A DNA stretch of 34,598 bases from T1Sed10-7 sp047921175 (GTDB lineage Bacteria > Actinomycetota > Nitriliruptoria > Nitriliruptorales > Nitriliruptoraceae): assembly GCA_047921175.1 (NCBI GenBank), contig JBLRWQ010000031.1, forward strand, positions 1-34,598. The letters run 5' to 3'. Position 1 is the stretch's first letter, and every line of letters begins with the position of its first letter. Below the pieces are notes generated by a model. That model had not been told where the DNA came from. It searched no databases and saw nothing but the letters and a program-made list of their open reading frames with translations. Below, one piece after another: positions 7,853-14,527 of the stretch. Both the position numbers and the translations under genes were made by a program.

Positions 7853-8251
7853 GTGATCAGCCTCGAGCTCGCGATGGAGCTGCGTGACCACGGGCTCGCG
7901 TGGACCCCTGCGGAGGGCGACCGGTTCGTGCTGCCTGACCGTGACCTGGACGGCCGGGTGTTCACGATCTCGGAGATGGTCGTGGAGGTCCGCCGCTCGC
8001 CGGTCGGTGACCTGATCGCCTTCAACGGCACCACCGAGTGGGCGCTGGACGCGATCGAGCAGGCGGATGCGACCTGGATCCCCCGCGAGGCGCAGCTGCG
8101 GGAGTTGCTCGGCAGTGCGCTGTTGTCCCTGGCCCGGCTGGATGAGGGCTGGCGCTGCACCGTGCGGCTCGGCCAGCAGCTCATCGAGGTCGAGGCGCAC
8201 CAGGCCGACGAGGCCTACGGCCGGGCGCTGCTGCGCCTCCTGGGGGGCTGA
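7853..8251 (+). CDS. conserved small actinobacterial protein (132 aa), function unknown
   Basis: This soluble acidic protein of 132 residues begins at a GTG with GGGAGGG about six bases upstream. Features include an N-terminal helix (ISLELAMELRDHGLAW), an RFVLPDRDLDGRVFTISEM stretch and a central FNGTTEWALDAIEQADATWIP block. From memory, similar short actinobacterial proteins with the GTTEWALD block are often labelled 'pilus assembly protein CpaE', a label that does not fit an ATPase of that name. I would treat it as a conserved hypothetical protein. It has no signal peptide, TM helix or cysteine pair. It is 11 bases from the SCO1 gene and probably cotranscribed with it, which is only weak evidence for a shared role. 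Confidence 0.75.
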   Translation: MISLELAMELRDHGLAWTPAEGDRFVLPDRDLDGRVFTISEMVVEVRRSPVGDLIAFNGTTEWALDAIEQADATWIPREAQLRELLGSALLSLARLDEGWRCTVRLGQQLIEVEAHQADEAYGRALLRLLGG

Positions 8252-8262
8252 AAGGGGCCGAG

Positions 8263-8892
8263 GTGGCAGGTCGGACCGGGCCGGTGCTGCTGACCCTGGG
8301 CGGCGTGGTGGTCGCGATCGCGGCGGTCGTGCTCATGCTACGCCCGGCATCGGAGCTCCCCGGGGTGGTCCGGGACCCCGCACCGAGCGTCGACGGGCTG
8401 GCCTTCGAGGACGTCTGGCAGCGTGACGAGCCCGCCACCGTCGACCTGGTGCCCGCCGACGGCGAGGTCACCCTGGCCTACTTCGGCTACCTCTCCTGCC
8501 CCGATGTCTGCCCGATGACCATGGCGGACCTCAGACGGGCCCGTCAGCTGCTCGGTGAGGACCTGGCGTCCCGGACCACGGTGGCCTTCGTGACCGTCGA
8601 CCCGGGCCGGGACGACCCCGAGCGGCTGAACGCCTACCTGTCGCTGTTCTTCGACGGCCGGGTGCAGGCGTTGACCGCGCCGGACGCTGCCTCCCTCGAC
8701 GCCGCCGCCGAGCGGCTCGGGGTCCGGGTCGCGCTGGAGGAGGCCGACGCCGACGGGGCCTACGACGTGCTGCACTCGGCCATCACGTACGTGATCGACG
8801 ACCGTGGGCTGGTGGTCCGCGAGCTGCCCTTCGGGATCCCCGCCGAGGACGTGGCGCGGGTCGTCGAGGCGACCCTGCGGGAGCGGTCCTGA
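8263..8892 (+). CDS. SCO1/SenC family copper chaperone
   Basis: This 209-residue protein is anchored by one N-terminal TM helix (about residues 7-26) with an exposed thioredoxin-like domain. The Sco copper ligands are all present: C79 and C83 in YLSCPDVCP, and H171 in DVLHSAITYVID. Sco proteins deliver copper to, or reduce the thiols of, the CuA site of cytochrome c oxidase. The start is a GTG at 8263 with AAAGGGG just upstream. It is followed by a PCuAC-like lipoprotein gene, the usual Sco partner, which supports a role in copper delivery outside the membrane. No oxidase genes are in the window. Confidence 0.92.
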   Translation: MAGRTGPVLLTLGGVVVAIAAVVLMLRPASELPGVVRDPAPSVDGLAFEDVWQRDEPATVDLVPADGEVTLAYFGYLSCPDVCPMTMADLRRARQLLGEDLASRTTVAFVTVDPGRDDPERLNAYLSLFFDGRVQALTAPDAASLDAAAERLGVRVALEEADADGAYDVLHSAITYVIDDRGLVVRELPFGIPAEDVARVVEATLRERS

Positions 8893-8905
8893 GAACGGTT
8901 CGCGG

Positions 8906-8911
8906 TACGAT
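8906..8911 (+). promoter_or_regulatory. candidate -10 element (TACGAT) for the PCuAC-like gene
   Basis: TACGAT lies 14 bases after the SCO1 stop and 36 bases before the lipoprotein ATG. The lipoprotein gene may therefore have its own promoter in addition to read-through. Confidence 0.4.
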
Positions 8912-8947
8912 CGCCGTTCGCCCGCAACCGGCCTGGAGGTCGCTGCC

Positions 8948-9469
8948 ATGACCCGCCTGTCCCGCCCGTTCAGCGCCCTGACCGCACTCGTCGGCGCCGT
9001 CGTGCTGCTGGCAGCCTGCGGCGGCGACGGGGACGGTGACCTCCAGGTGCTGGACCCACGCAGCCGGATGTCCCCGATGGTGACCGGGGTCGGCGCGGTC
9101 TACCTCGACATCGCCAACACCACCGAGGTGGACGATGCGCTGCTCGGCGCCCGGGTCGACGCCTCGGTCGCCGGACGCGTCGAACTCCACGAGACCTTCG
9201 ACGCGGACGCTGAGGGGCACGACGGCATGGACGATGGCGCGATGGACGACGACGCCATGGGTGACGGCAGCGCCATGATGGGCATGCGCGAGGTCGAGCG
9301 GCTCGAGCTCCCGACCGGCGCGACGGTCCGGCTGGTGCCGGGCGGCCACCACCTGATGCTGCTGGATCTCGCGGAGGACCTCGTCCCCGGGACCGAGTTC
9401 GACCTGACCCTGATCTTCGCCGAGGCCGGCGAGGTCACCGTGACCGTCGAGGTCCGCGAGGACGTCTGA
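8948..9469 (+). CDS. PCuAC-like copper chaperone lipoprotein with Met/Asp-rich insertion
   Basis: The ATG at 8948 has GGAGG at 8935-8939 and gives a 173-residue product. The frame extends upstream into the SCO1 gene, but the ribosome site and lipobox fix this start. A lipoprotein signal peptide ends LLAAC with C24. The remainder resembles PCuAC (DUF461) proteins, which use a His-Met...His-x-Met copper site. H81, M113, H135 and M137 fit, and the M-x21-H-x-M spacing is exact. The first interval (H to M) is 31 residues instead of the classical 10 because of an inserted Met/Asp/Gly-rich loop at about residues 86-113 with M94, M99, M104, M110 and M111. It probably sits on the outer face of the membrane and passes Cu(I) to Sco/CuA. 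Confidence 0.85.
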   Translation: MTRLSRPFSALTALVGAVVLLAACGGDGDGDLQVLDPRSRMSPMVTGVGAVYLDIANTTEVDDALLGARVDASVAGRVELHETFDADAEGHDGMDDGAMDDDAMGDGSAMMGMREVERLELPTGATVRLVPGGHHLMLLDLAEDLVPGTEFDLTLIFAEAGEVTVTVEVREDV

Positions 9470-9488
9470 GCGAGCCGGGCCCGGGTCG

Positions 9489-10418
9489 GTGGACGTCGTC
9501 GAGGTCCTGCGAGGGACCAGCGCCGGCCCCCTCCTGGTCGCCGCCGGGGCGGTCGGGGCCGTCGCGGCGGTCGCGACCGTCCTCGCCGTGACCGCGTGGT
9601 GGACCGCGACCCGGACCGCGTCCGGACACCGCCCGACGACCTGGCTGCTCGCGGTGGCGTTCGCCACCTCGACGCTGGAGCTGGTGCTGCTCCTCCTCGA
9701 CGGCGCGGGGCCGATCGACCGGTGGCCGGCGCTGGTGCTGGTGCGGCTGGTCCTGCTGCTCGGCCTGGCGGTCCTCCCGCGCCCGGCCCGAGAGACGTCG
9801 GCCGGGGCCACCGAGCCACCGGACGCCGGACCGGTCGGGACGCGGCTGCTGGCCCTCGGCCTCTCCGTGGCGCTGGTGGCCGGCTCGGTCCTCGGCGCGC
9901 CCACCGCCACGGGCGCGCTGCCGGCAGGCCCGGGCGGCCTCCTCACGGCCGCCACCGGCGTGCTGCTGCTCACCGCCGTCAGCGTCGCGGTCGCACGGGG
10001 GACCGCTGCCCGCGGCGGCCGGCTCGCCCTGGCTGGCCCGCTGGTCCTCCTGCTGGTCGTGGCCACCCCCGTCGCGGTCCTGGTCGCCCCGGACCGGCTC
10101 CCGCCGCACCAGCAGGTCCAGCTGGGGGTCGACGGCGTCGCGCTGGACCTGACCGTCGCGCCGGCGCGGCCGGGGACGAACGAGCTCCACCTCTACGCCC
10201 TCGGACCCGACGGTCGGCCCGCCACGGTGCGCGACGTCACCGTCGAGGTGGTGGGCGCGCCAGCCAGCCGCCACCCGCTGTTCCGGGTCAGCCCGGATCA
10301 CCACCTCTCCTACGTCCTCGACCTGCCACCCTCACCCCCCTGGACGCTCCGGATCACCCTGGTGGGTCCGGACGACGTGTCGCGCGAGGCCGACTGGGAC
10401 CTGGCACCGGCGGGCTGA
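9489..10418 (+). CDS. membrane protein with C-terminal YtkA/FixH-like domain, possible copper role
   Basis: This 309-residue protein starts at a GTG 19 bases after the PCuAC-like gene. Several TM helices fill residues 14-205 (about five or six). An extracytoplasmic domain of about 100 residues follows, starting near VQLGVDGVALDLTVAPARPGTNELHLYALG and containing PPWTLRITLVG. The PGxNxLHxY pattern and the Val-rich sandwich are those of the YtkA/FixH-like domain found at the end of CopD/YcnJ copper proteins. The transmembrane part lacks an obvious His/Met copper array, so direct transport is not shown. H-rich bits in the tail (ASRHPLF, SPDHHLSY) may bind metal. The function is inferred from the domain and from its copper neighbours. 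Confidence 0.7.
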   Translation: MDVVEVLRGTSAGPLLVAAGAVGAVAAVATVLAVTAWWTATRTASGHRPTTWLLAVAFATSTLELVLLLLDGAGPIDRWPALVLVRLVLLLGLAVLPRPARETSAGATEPPDAGPVGTRLLALGLSVALVAGSVLGAPTATGALPAGPGGLLTAATGVLLLTAVSVAVARGTAARGGRLALAGPLVLLLVVATPVAVLVAPDRLPPHQQVQLGVDGVALDLTVAPARPGTNELHLYALGPDGRPATVRDVTVEVVGAPASRHPLFRVSPDHHLSYVLDLPPSPPWTLRITLVGPDDVSREADWDLAPAG

Positions 10419-10447
10419 CGGGCGTGGTCGGCTGACCACCGGCGGCG

Positions 10448-10453
10448 TACCCT
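10448..10453 (+). promoter_or_regulatory. candidate -10 element (TACCCT) for the cupredoxin gene
   Basis: TACCCT sits 35 bases before the cupredoxin ATG, the same hexamer as before the 7853 gene. The sequence GGCTGACC upstream may serve as a weak -35. Confidence 0.4.
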
Positions 10454-10487
10454 CAGCGTCCACGCCCCACCGCTGCGAGGACCATGC

Positions 10488-10862
10488 ATGCCGGACCGGC
10501 CACCCCCTGCCGCGGGCCGCTGGCGAGCGTGGGTCGCCGCCGCGGCCGGGCTCGTGGCCGTCCTCGCGCTCACGCTCGTGGTCCTCCCCGGCCTCGACAG
10601 CGAGACGATCGTGGTCGACGTCGCGCCGGGGACCGCGACCCGCCTCGCTGCCGGCGAGGAGGTGGACCTGCTGCCACGCACCCTCGAGGTCTCCGTGGGC
10701 GACCGTCTGGAGATCACCAACCGGGACGACGTCGTGCACGAGGTCGGGCCCTACACCGTCGCCGCCGGGCAGACGCTGCGACAGACCTTCACCTCGGTCG
10801 GGGTCCTGGAGGGCGCCTGCACCCTGCATCCGAGCGGTGCCATCACCATCGTGGTGCGCTGA
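10488..10862 (+). CDS. membrane-anchored cupredoxin-like protein
   Basis: This 124-residue protein has one N-terminal TM anchor (about residues 12-33) and a beta-rich cupredoxin domain. The visible pattern is LEVSVGDRLEITNRDDVVHEVG with H84, an F-x-x-x-G strand, then GACTLHPSG with C111 and H114, and a final IVV strand. These are three of the four type 1 copper ligands. The usual Met after the His is absent and is replaced by Ser/Gly. The site could therefore be a three-ligand or solvent-ligated copper, or it may have lost electron-transfer function. It follows the Sco, PCuAC and YtkA-like genes on the same strand, which supports a copper role. Confidence 0.8.
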   Translation: MPDRPPPAAGRWRAWVAAAAGLVAVLALTLVVLPGLDSETIVVDVAPGTATRLAAGEEVDLLPRTLEVSVGDRLEITNRDDVVHEVGPYTVAAGQTLRQTFTSVGVLEGACTLHPSGAITIVVR

Positions 10863-10892
10863 CCCACCGCCGGGACCCGGGACGACGCCGGA

Positions 10893-10898
10893 TAGGCT
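10893..10898 (+). promoter_or_regulatory. candidate -10 element (TAGGCT) for the sigma-like gene
   Basis: TAGGCT is followed by seven bases and an in-frame GTG at 10906. A leaderless start 14 codons upstream of the ATG at 10948 is therefore possible. Confidence 0.4.
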
Positions 10899-10947
10899 CC
10901 GCGCCGTGCGCCGCTGGCGGCCGAACCACGAGGGGGACCACGGACCG

Positions 10948-11523
10948 ATGACCGCCGACCCGGACGATGACGCGCTGCTGGCACGCGCCCGTGCCGGCGA
11001 CGTGGGTGCCTTCGCCGGGCTCGTCCATCGCCATGCGCCGCGGGTCCATGCCGCCGCCCGGGGCGCCGGCGAGGAGGCACCCGACGCGGTCACCACCCGG
11101 ACCTTCGTCCGCGCGATGCGCCGACTCGACGAGGCCCCGCCGGACGACCTCGCGGGCTGGTTGCTCGACCTCCAGCCACCACACCGCGGGCGCGAGCCGG
11201 GCAGCGGCGCGCCGGACGACCGCATCGTGCCCGCGGACGAGGAGCCCGAGGCCCTGCCCCAGGGGACCCTCGACGCGATCTGGACCGAGCTGGCAGCGAG
11301 GTGGCCGTCCGGCCGCCGGCCGGTGCGGCTACCTCGGTGGGTCGCCCACGTCGCCCTGGTCGCACTGCTGCTGGGGCTCTCGGTGGCGATCCCCTACCTG
11401 CTGCTGGTCACCGCGGCGGAGCAGAACGACACCGCACCGCCGCTCGCCGACGTCGTGGCCGAGCCGCTGGAGGAGGACGACTGGCCCGCTGACCCCGACG
11501 ACCGCCTCGAACCGGACCGGTGA
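10948..11523 (+). CDS. sigma-70 region-2-like protein with C-terminal membrane helix, no region 4
   Basis: The ATG at 10948 has AGGGGG at about 10931-10936 and gives 191 residues; an in-frame GTG at 10906 would add 14. Residues 6-75 resemble the start of ECF sigma factors: DDALLARARAGDVGAFAGLV, HRHAPRV, a TRTFVRAMRRLDEAP segment and a GWLLDL helix. The DNA-contacting part that should follow is degenerate, and there is no sigma region 4. Instead there is an amphipathic segment (TLDAIWTELAARWP), one TM helix at about 131-157 and an acidic tail. This resembles a sigma core-binding remnant fused to an anti-sigma-like membrane anchor. It is convergent with pgm, 19 bases away. Function is unknown. 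Confidence 0.6.
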   Translation: MTADPDDDALLARARAGDVGAFAGLVHRHAPRVHAAARGAGEEAPDAVTTRTFVRAMRRLDEAPPDDLAGWLLDLQPPHRGREPGSGAPDDRIVPADEEPEALPQGTLDAIWTELAARWPSGRRPVRLPRWVAHVALVALLLGLSVAIPYLLLVTAAEQNDTAPPLADVVAEPLEEDDWPADPDDRLEPDR

Positions 11524-11542
11524 CCGGGCCGGTGGTCGACGC

Positions 11543-13129
11543 TCACCCCCCCAGCGCCGCGGCGACCACCTCGGTGGCCTCGGCCAGGATGCGCTCCAGG
11601 TGCTCCTCGCCCTTGAGGCTCTCGGCGTAGATCTTGTAGACGTCCTCCGTCCCGCTCGGCCGGGCGGCGAACCAACCGTCGGCGGTGGTGACCTTCAGGC
11701 CACCGATCGCCGCATCGTTGCCCGGCGCGCGCGTCAAGGTGGCGGTGATCGGATCACCGGCGAGCGTGGTGGCGGTGACGTCCTCCGGCGACAGGGCACC
11801 CAGCACCGCCTTCTGCTCCCGGGTCGCCGGGGCGTCCACCCGCCGGTAGACCGGCCGGCCATGGGTGGCGGTCAGGTCGGCGTAGCGCACGCCGGGGTCG
11901 CGGCCGTCGCGGGCCGTCATCTCCGCTGCGAGCAGGCAGGCGATGATGCCGTCCTTGTCCGTGGTCCACACGGTCGCGTCGGTACGCAGGAACGACGCTC
12001 CCGCGCTCTCCTCGCCCCCGAACAGCAGGCGCCCGGTGCGCAGCCCGTCCACGAACCACTTGAACCCGACCGGGACCTCGTACAGCTCCCGGCCTGCTGC
12101 CGCGACGACCCGGTCGATCAGGGTCGAACTCACGAGCGTCTTGCCGACCGCGATCCCGGCGGGGAACCCCCGGTCGGCCAGCAGGTACTCGATGGCGACG
12201 GCGAGGTAGCCGTTCGGGTCGAGCAGGCCCGCCCCCGGCGTGACGATCCCGTGCCGGTCACCGTCGGGGTCGTTGCCGAAGGCCACGTCGAAGCGGTCCG
12301 CGAGCGCGACCAGGTTCGCCATGGCCGCACGCGAGGAGCAGTCCATCCGCGTGCGGCCGTCGTGGTCGGGTGGCATGAACGCGAAGGTCGGGTCCACGTT
12401 CGGGTTGACGACCTCCAGGTCGAGACCGAACCGCTCCCCGATCGCACCCCAGTAGCCGACCGTCGCACCGCCCAGCGGGTCGGCCCCGAGCTTCAGCCCC
12501 GACGCGGCGATCGCGTCGAGGTCCACCACCGACGGCAGGTCGTCGAGGTAGCGGGTGAGGTAGGGGTGGCGGACCGCGGCGGCACGGGCCTCGGCGAGCG
12601 GGACGCGCCGCACCTCGGCGAGGTCGCCCAGCAGCGCGTTCGCGGTCCGCTCGATGCGGCCGGTCACCTCCGCGTCGGCCGGGCCGCCGTGCGGCGGGTT
12701 GTACTTGAAGCCGCCGTCCTCGGGTGGGTTGTGGGACGGGGTCACCACGATGCCGTCCGCAGGGGCGTCCGGGTGGTCACGGTTGTAGGTCAGGATCGCG
12801 TGCGAGATGACCGGCGTCGGGGTGTAGCCATCGGCGTCGTCGATACGGACCTCGACCCCGTGGGCGACGAGCACCTCGAGCGCGGTGTCCGTCGCCGGCC
12901 CGGACAGCGCGTGGCTGTCGCGTCCGAGGAACAGCGGGCCGGTGGCCCCCTGCTCGGCGCGTTCCCGGCAGATGGCCTCCGTGGTCGCCAGGATGTGGGC
13001 CTCGTTGAACGAGGTCCTGAGCGAGGTCCCACGGTGACCGGAGGTCCCGAACGCGACCCGCTGGCCCGGGTCGGACGGGTCGGGCCGCTCGTCGTGGTAG
13101 CGGGCGAGCAGGTCGTCGATGTCGAGCAC
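11543..13129 (-). CDS. pgm: phosphoglucomutase (alpha-D-glucose phosphate-specific)
   Basis: This 528-residue cytoplasmic enzyme interconverts glucose-1-phosphate and glucose-6-phosphate and is slightly shorter than the 546 of E. coli Pgm. The N-terminal FGTSGHRGTSL motif is present. The phosphoserine loop VVTPSHNPPEDGG contains S132, the metal loop reads NDPDGDRHG, and the sugar-binding GGEESAG motif and C-terminal ARPSGTEDVYKIYAES phosphate-binding motif follow. The GTG start at 13129 has GGAGGAG at 13135-13141. It lies downstream of glpX but is separated from it by a strong hairpin. It is the branch-point enzyme feeding GlgC and receiving the product of GlgP, both encoded in the neighbouring block. 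Confidence 0.96.
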   Translation of the reverse strand: MLDIDDLLARYHDERPDPSDPGQRVAFGTSGHRGTSLRTSFNEAHILATTEAICRERAEQGATGPLFLGRDSHALSGPATDTALEVLVAHGVEVRIDDADGYTPTPVISHAILTYNRDHPDAPADGIVVTPSHNPPEDGGFKYNPPHGGPADAEVTGRIERTANALLGDLAEVRRVPLAEARAAAVRHPYLTRYLDDLPSVVDLDAIAASGLKLGADPLGGATVGYWGAIGERFGLDLEVVNPNVDPTFAFMPPDHDGRTRMDCSSRAAMANLVALADRFDVAFGNDPDGDRHGIVTPGAGLLDPNGYLAVAIEYLLADRGFPAGIAVGKTLVSSTLIDRVVAAAGRELYEVPVGFKWFVDGLRTGRLLFGGEESAGASFLRTDATVWTTDKDGIIACLLAAEMTARDGRDPGVRYADLTATHGRPVYRRVDAPATREQKAVLGALSPEDVTATTLAGDPITATLTRAPGNDAAIGGLKVTTADGWFAARPSGTEDVYKIYAESLKGEEHLERILAEATEVVAAALGG

Positions 13130-13170
13130 GGCGGCTCCTCCGGGTCAGACGGTCAGCGGAAGGTCAGGAC

Positions 13171-13199
13171 GGGGCGGCCCCGCCTGGCGGGACCGCCCC
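13171..13199 (-). terminator. strong GC hairpin after glpX
   Basis: Bases 13171-13184 and 13186-13199 are complementary over 14 positions with a single C/A mismatch. The stem begins 16 bases after the glpX stop in the direction of its transcription. There is no T-run, as is common in actinobacteria. It should limit read-through from glpX into pgm. Confidence 0.6.
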
Positions 13200-13214
13200 C
13201 GGACATGGGTCGGC

Positions 13215-14264
13215 TCAGGGCTCGAGCTCGTCCAGGGCCGCGAAGCGGGCGATGGTGTTGAACTTCGAGAAGGTGTGCTCGGCACTGACGACACGCACGG
13301 TGCCGGACGAGGACCGCATCGACAGCGACTGGGTCGTCGCCCCGCGACCGGTGAAGCGCACCCCGCGCAGCAGGGCCCCGTCGGTGATCCCGGTCCCGGC
13401 GAAGATGACCCGGTCGGAACGGACCAGGTCGTCCGCGGTCAGGACCTTGTCCACGTCGTAGCCGGCGTTGATCGCCTCGGACCGCTCGCGGTCGCTGCGC
13501 GGTGCCAGCCGGCCGTAGAGCGCGCCGCCGAGGCACTTCATCGCGCAGGCGGTGATGACGCCCTCGGGGGTGCCGCCGACGCCGACCGACAGGTCGACCC
13601 CGGTGTCGGGACGGGCCGCCATGATGGCGCCGGCCACGTCACCGTCGAAGATGAAGGCGATGCGGGCACCGGCCTCGCGGATCTCGCGGACCAGCTGCTC
13701 GTGCCGCGGTCGATCCAGCACGCTGACGGTCACGTCGGCAGGATGGGTCCCCTTGGCCTTGGCGACCCGGCGGATGTTCTCGCCGATCGGCGCCTCGAAG
13801 TCGATCACGTCCGCGGCCAACGGGCCGGTGGCGAGCTTGTCCATGTAGACGAACGGCCCGGGATCGAACATGGTGCCGCGCTCGGACAGGGCGATGACCG
13901 CGAGCGCGTTCGGCAGCCCCTTCGCGGTCAGCGTCGTGCCCTCCACGGGGTCCACCGCGATGTCCACCGCCGGCGGGGAACCGTCCCCGATCAGCTCCCC
14001 GTTGTAGAGCATCGGGGCCTCGTCCTTCTCCCCCTCCCCGATCACCACGATGCCGTCCATCGGGATCTGCTCGAGGATCCCCCGCATCGCATCGACGGCG
14101 GCCTGGTCGGCGGCCTCCTTGTCGCCGAAGCCCATGCGCCGGGCGGCGGCCATCGCCGCGGCCTCGGTCACCCGGACCATCTCCAGCGCGAGGTTGCGGT
14201 CGGAGGCGCCGAGGCCCTTCGGGCCGGCGGCGCTGCTGTCCGTACGGTCCGTGCTGTCGGTCAT
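13215..14264 (-). CDS. glpX: fructose-1,6-bisphosphatase class II (GlpX)
   Basis: The ATG at 14264 has GGGAG eight bases upstream and gives 349 residues, typical of GlpX. The frame runs further upstream, but that extension looks non-coding. Motifs visible are LALEMVRVTEAAAMAAARR at the N-terminus, the metal-binding VVIGEGEKDEAPML, DIAVDPVEGTTLTAKG, a GGTPEGVITA loop and GALYGRLAPRSD. GlpX is the main gluconeogenic FBPase in actinobacteria and hydrolyses fructose-1,6-bisphosphate to fructose-6-phosphate. It is divergent from glgP across 263 bases. The placement links gluconeogenic hexose phosphate to glycogen storage. Confidence 0.95.
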   Translation of the reverse strand: MTDSTDRTDSSAAGPKGLGASDRNLALEMVRVTEAAAMAAARRMGFGDKEAADQAAVDAMRGILEQIPMDGIVVIGEGEKDEAPMLYNGELIGDGSPPAVDIAVDPVEGTTLTAKGLPNALAVIALSERGTMFDPGPFVYMDKLATGPLAADVIDFEAPIGENIRRVAKAKGTHPADVTVSVLDRPRHEQLVREIREAGARIAFIFDGDVAGAIMAARPDTGVDLSVGVGGTPEGVITACAMKCLGGALYGRLAPRSDRERSEAINAGYDVDKVLTADDLVRSDRVIFAGTGITDGALLRGVRFTGRGATTQSLSMRSSSGTVRVVSAEHTFSKFNTIARFAALDELEP

Positions 14265-14323
14265 GACCTGCTCCCTGGTCGCGGCCCGGGACCTCCCTGA
14301 CGGCCCCGTCACACCGGAGACCC

Positions 14324-14329
14324 ACGCTA
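14324..14329 (-). promoter_or_regulatory. candidate -10 element (TAGCGT) for glpX
   Basis: On the minus strand TAGCGT is 59 bases before the glpX ATG. It is identical to the candidate for the divergent glgP gene, 113 bases away. Confidence 0.45.
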
Positions 14330-14383
14330 GGGAGCCGTCCCGGCCCAGGCAACGGTCCGTGCGGCCGCTCCGTCGAGCGCCGG

Positions 14384-14413
14384 GCGTCGCGCGGTGAGAC
14401 GGCGCCGCGACGC
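14384..14413. promoter_or_regulatory. inverted repeat between the glpX and glgP promoters
   Basis: GCGTCGCG (14384-14391) and CGCGACGC (14406-14413) form a perfect 8-base inverted repeat with a 14-base spacer. It is centred about 45 bases upstream of the glgP -10 candidate and lies between the two divergent promoters. It could be an operator or simply a GC-rich hairpin. Confidence 0.3.
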
Positions 14414-14442
14414 GCTGGCTCGCGCCGGGCAGCCCGCTGTCG

Positions 14443-14448
14443 TAGCGT
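14443..14448 (+). promoter_or_regulatory. candidate -10 element (TAGCGT) for glgP
   Basis: TAGCGT is 80 bases before the chosen glgP ATG and matches the divergent glpX element exactly. In-frame GTG codons overlap this element, but they precede the expected transcript start and were not used as the gene start. Confidence 0.45.
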
Positions 14449-14527
14449 GTGTGGTCGCTCCCGACCCCCGGGACCTACCGCCGTGGCGCCTGCCGACGCC
14501 CTGTGCGCGCCCCGCCCCCCGACGAGG

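Noticed and set aside
9200..9290. Repeated GATGGACGA-like units as a DNA repeat element
   Set aside because: The repetition is explained by the coding of the Met/Asp/Gly-rich loop in the PCuAC-like protein.
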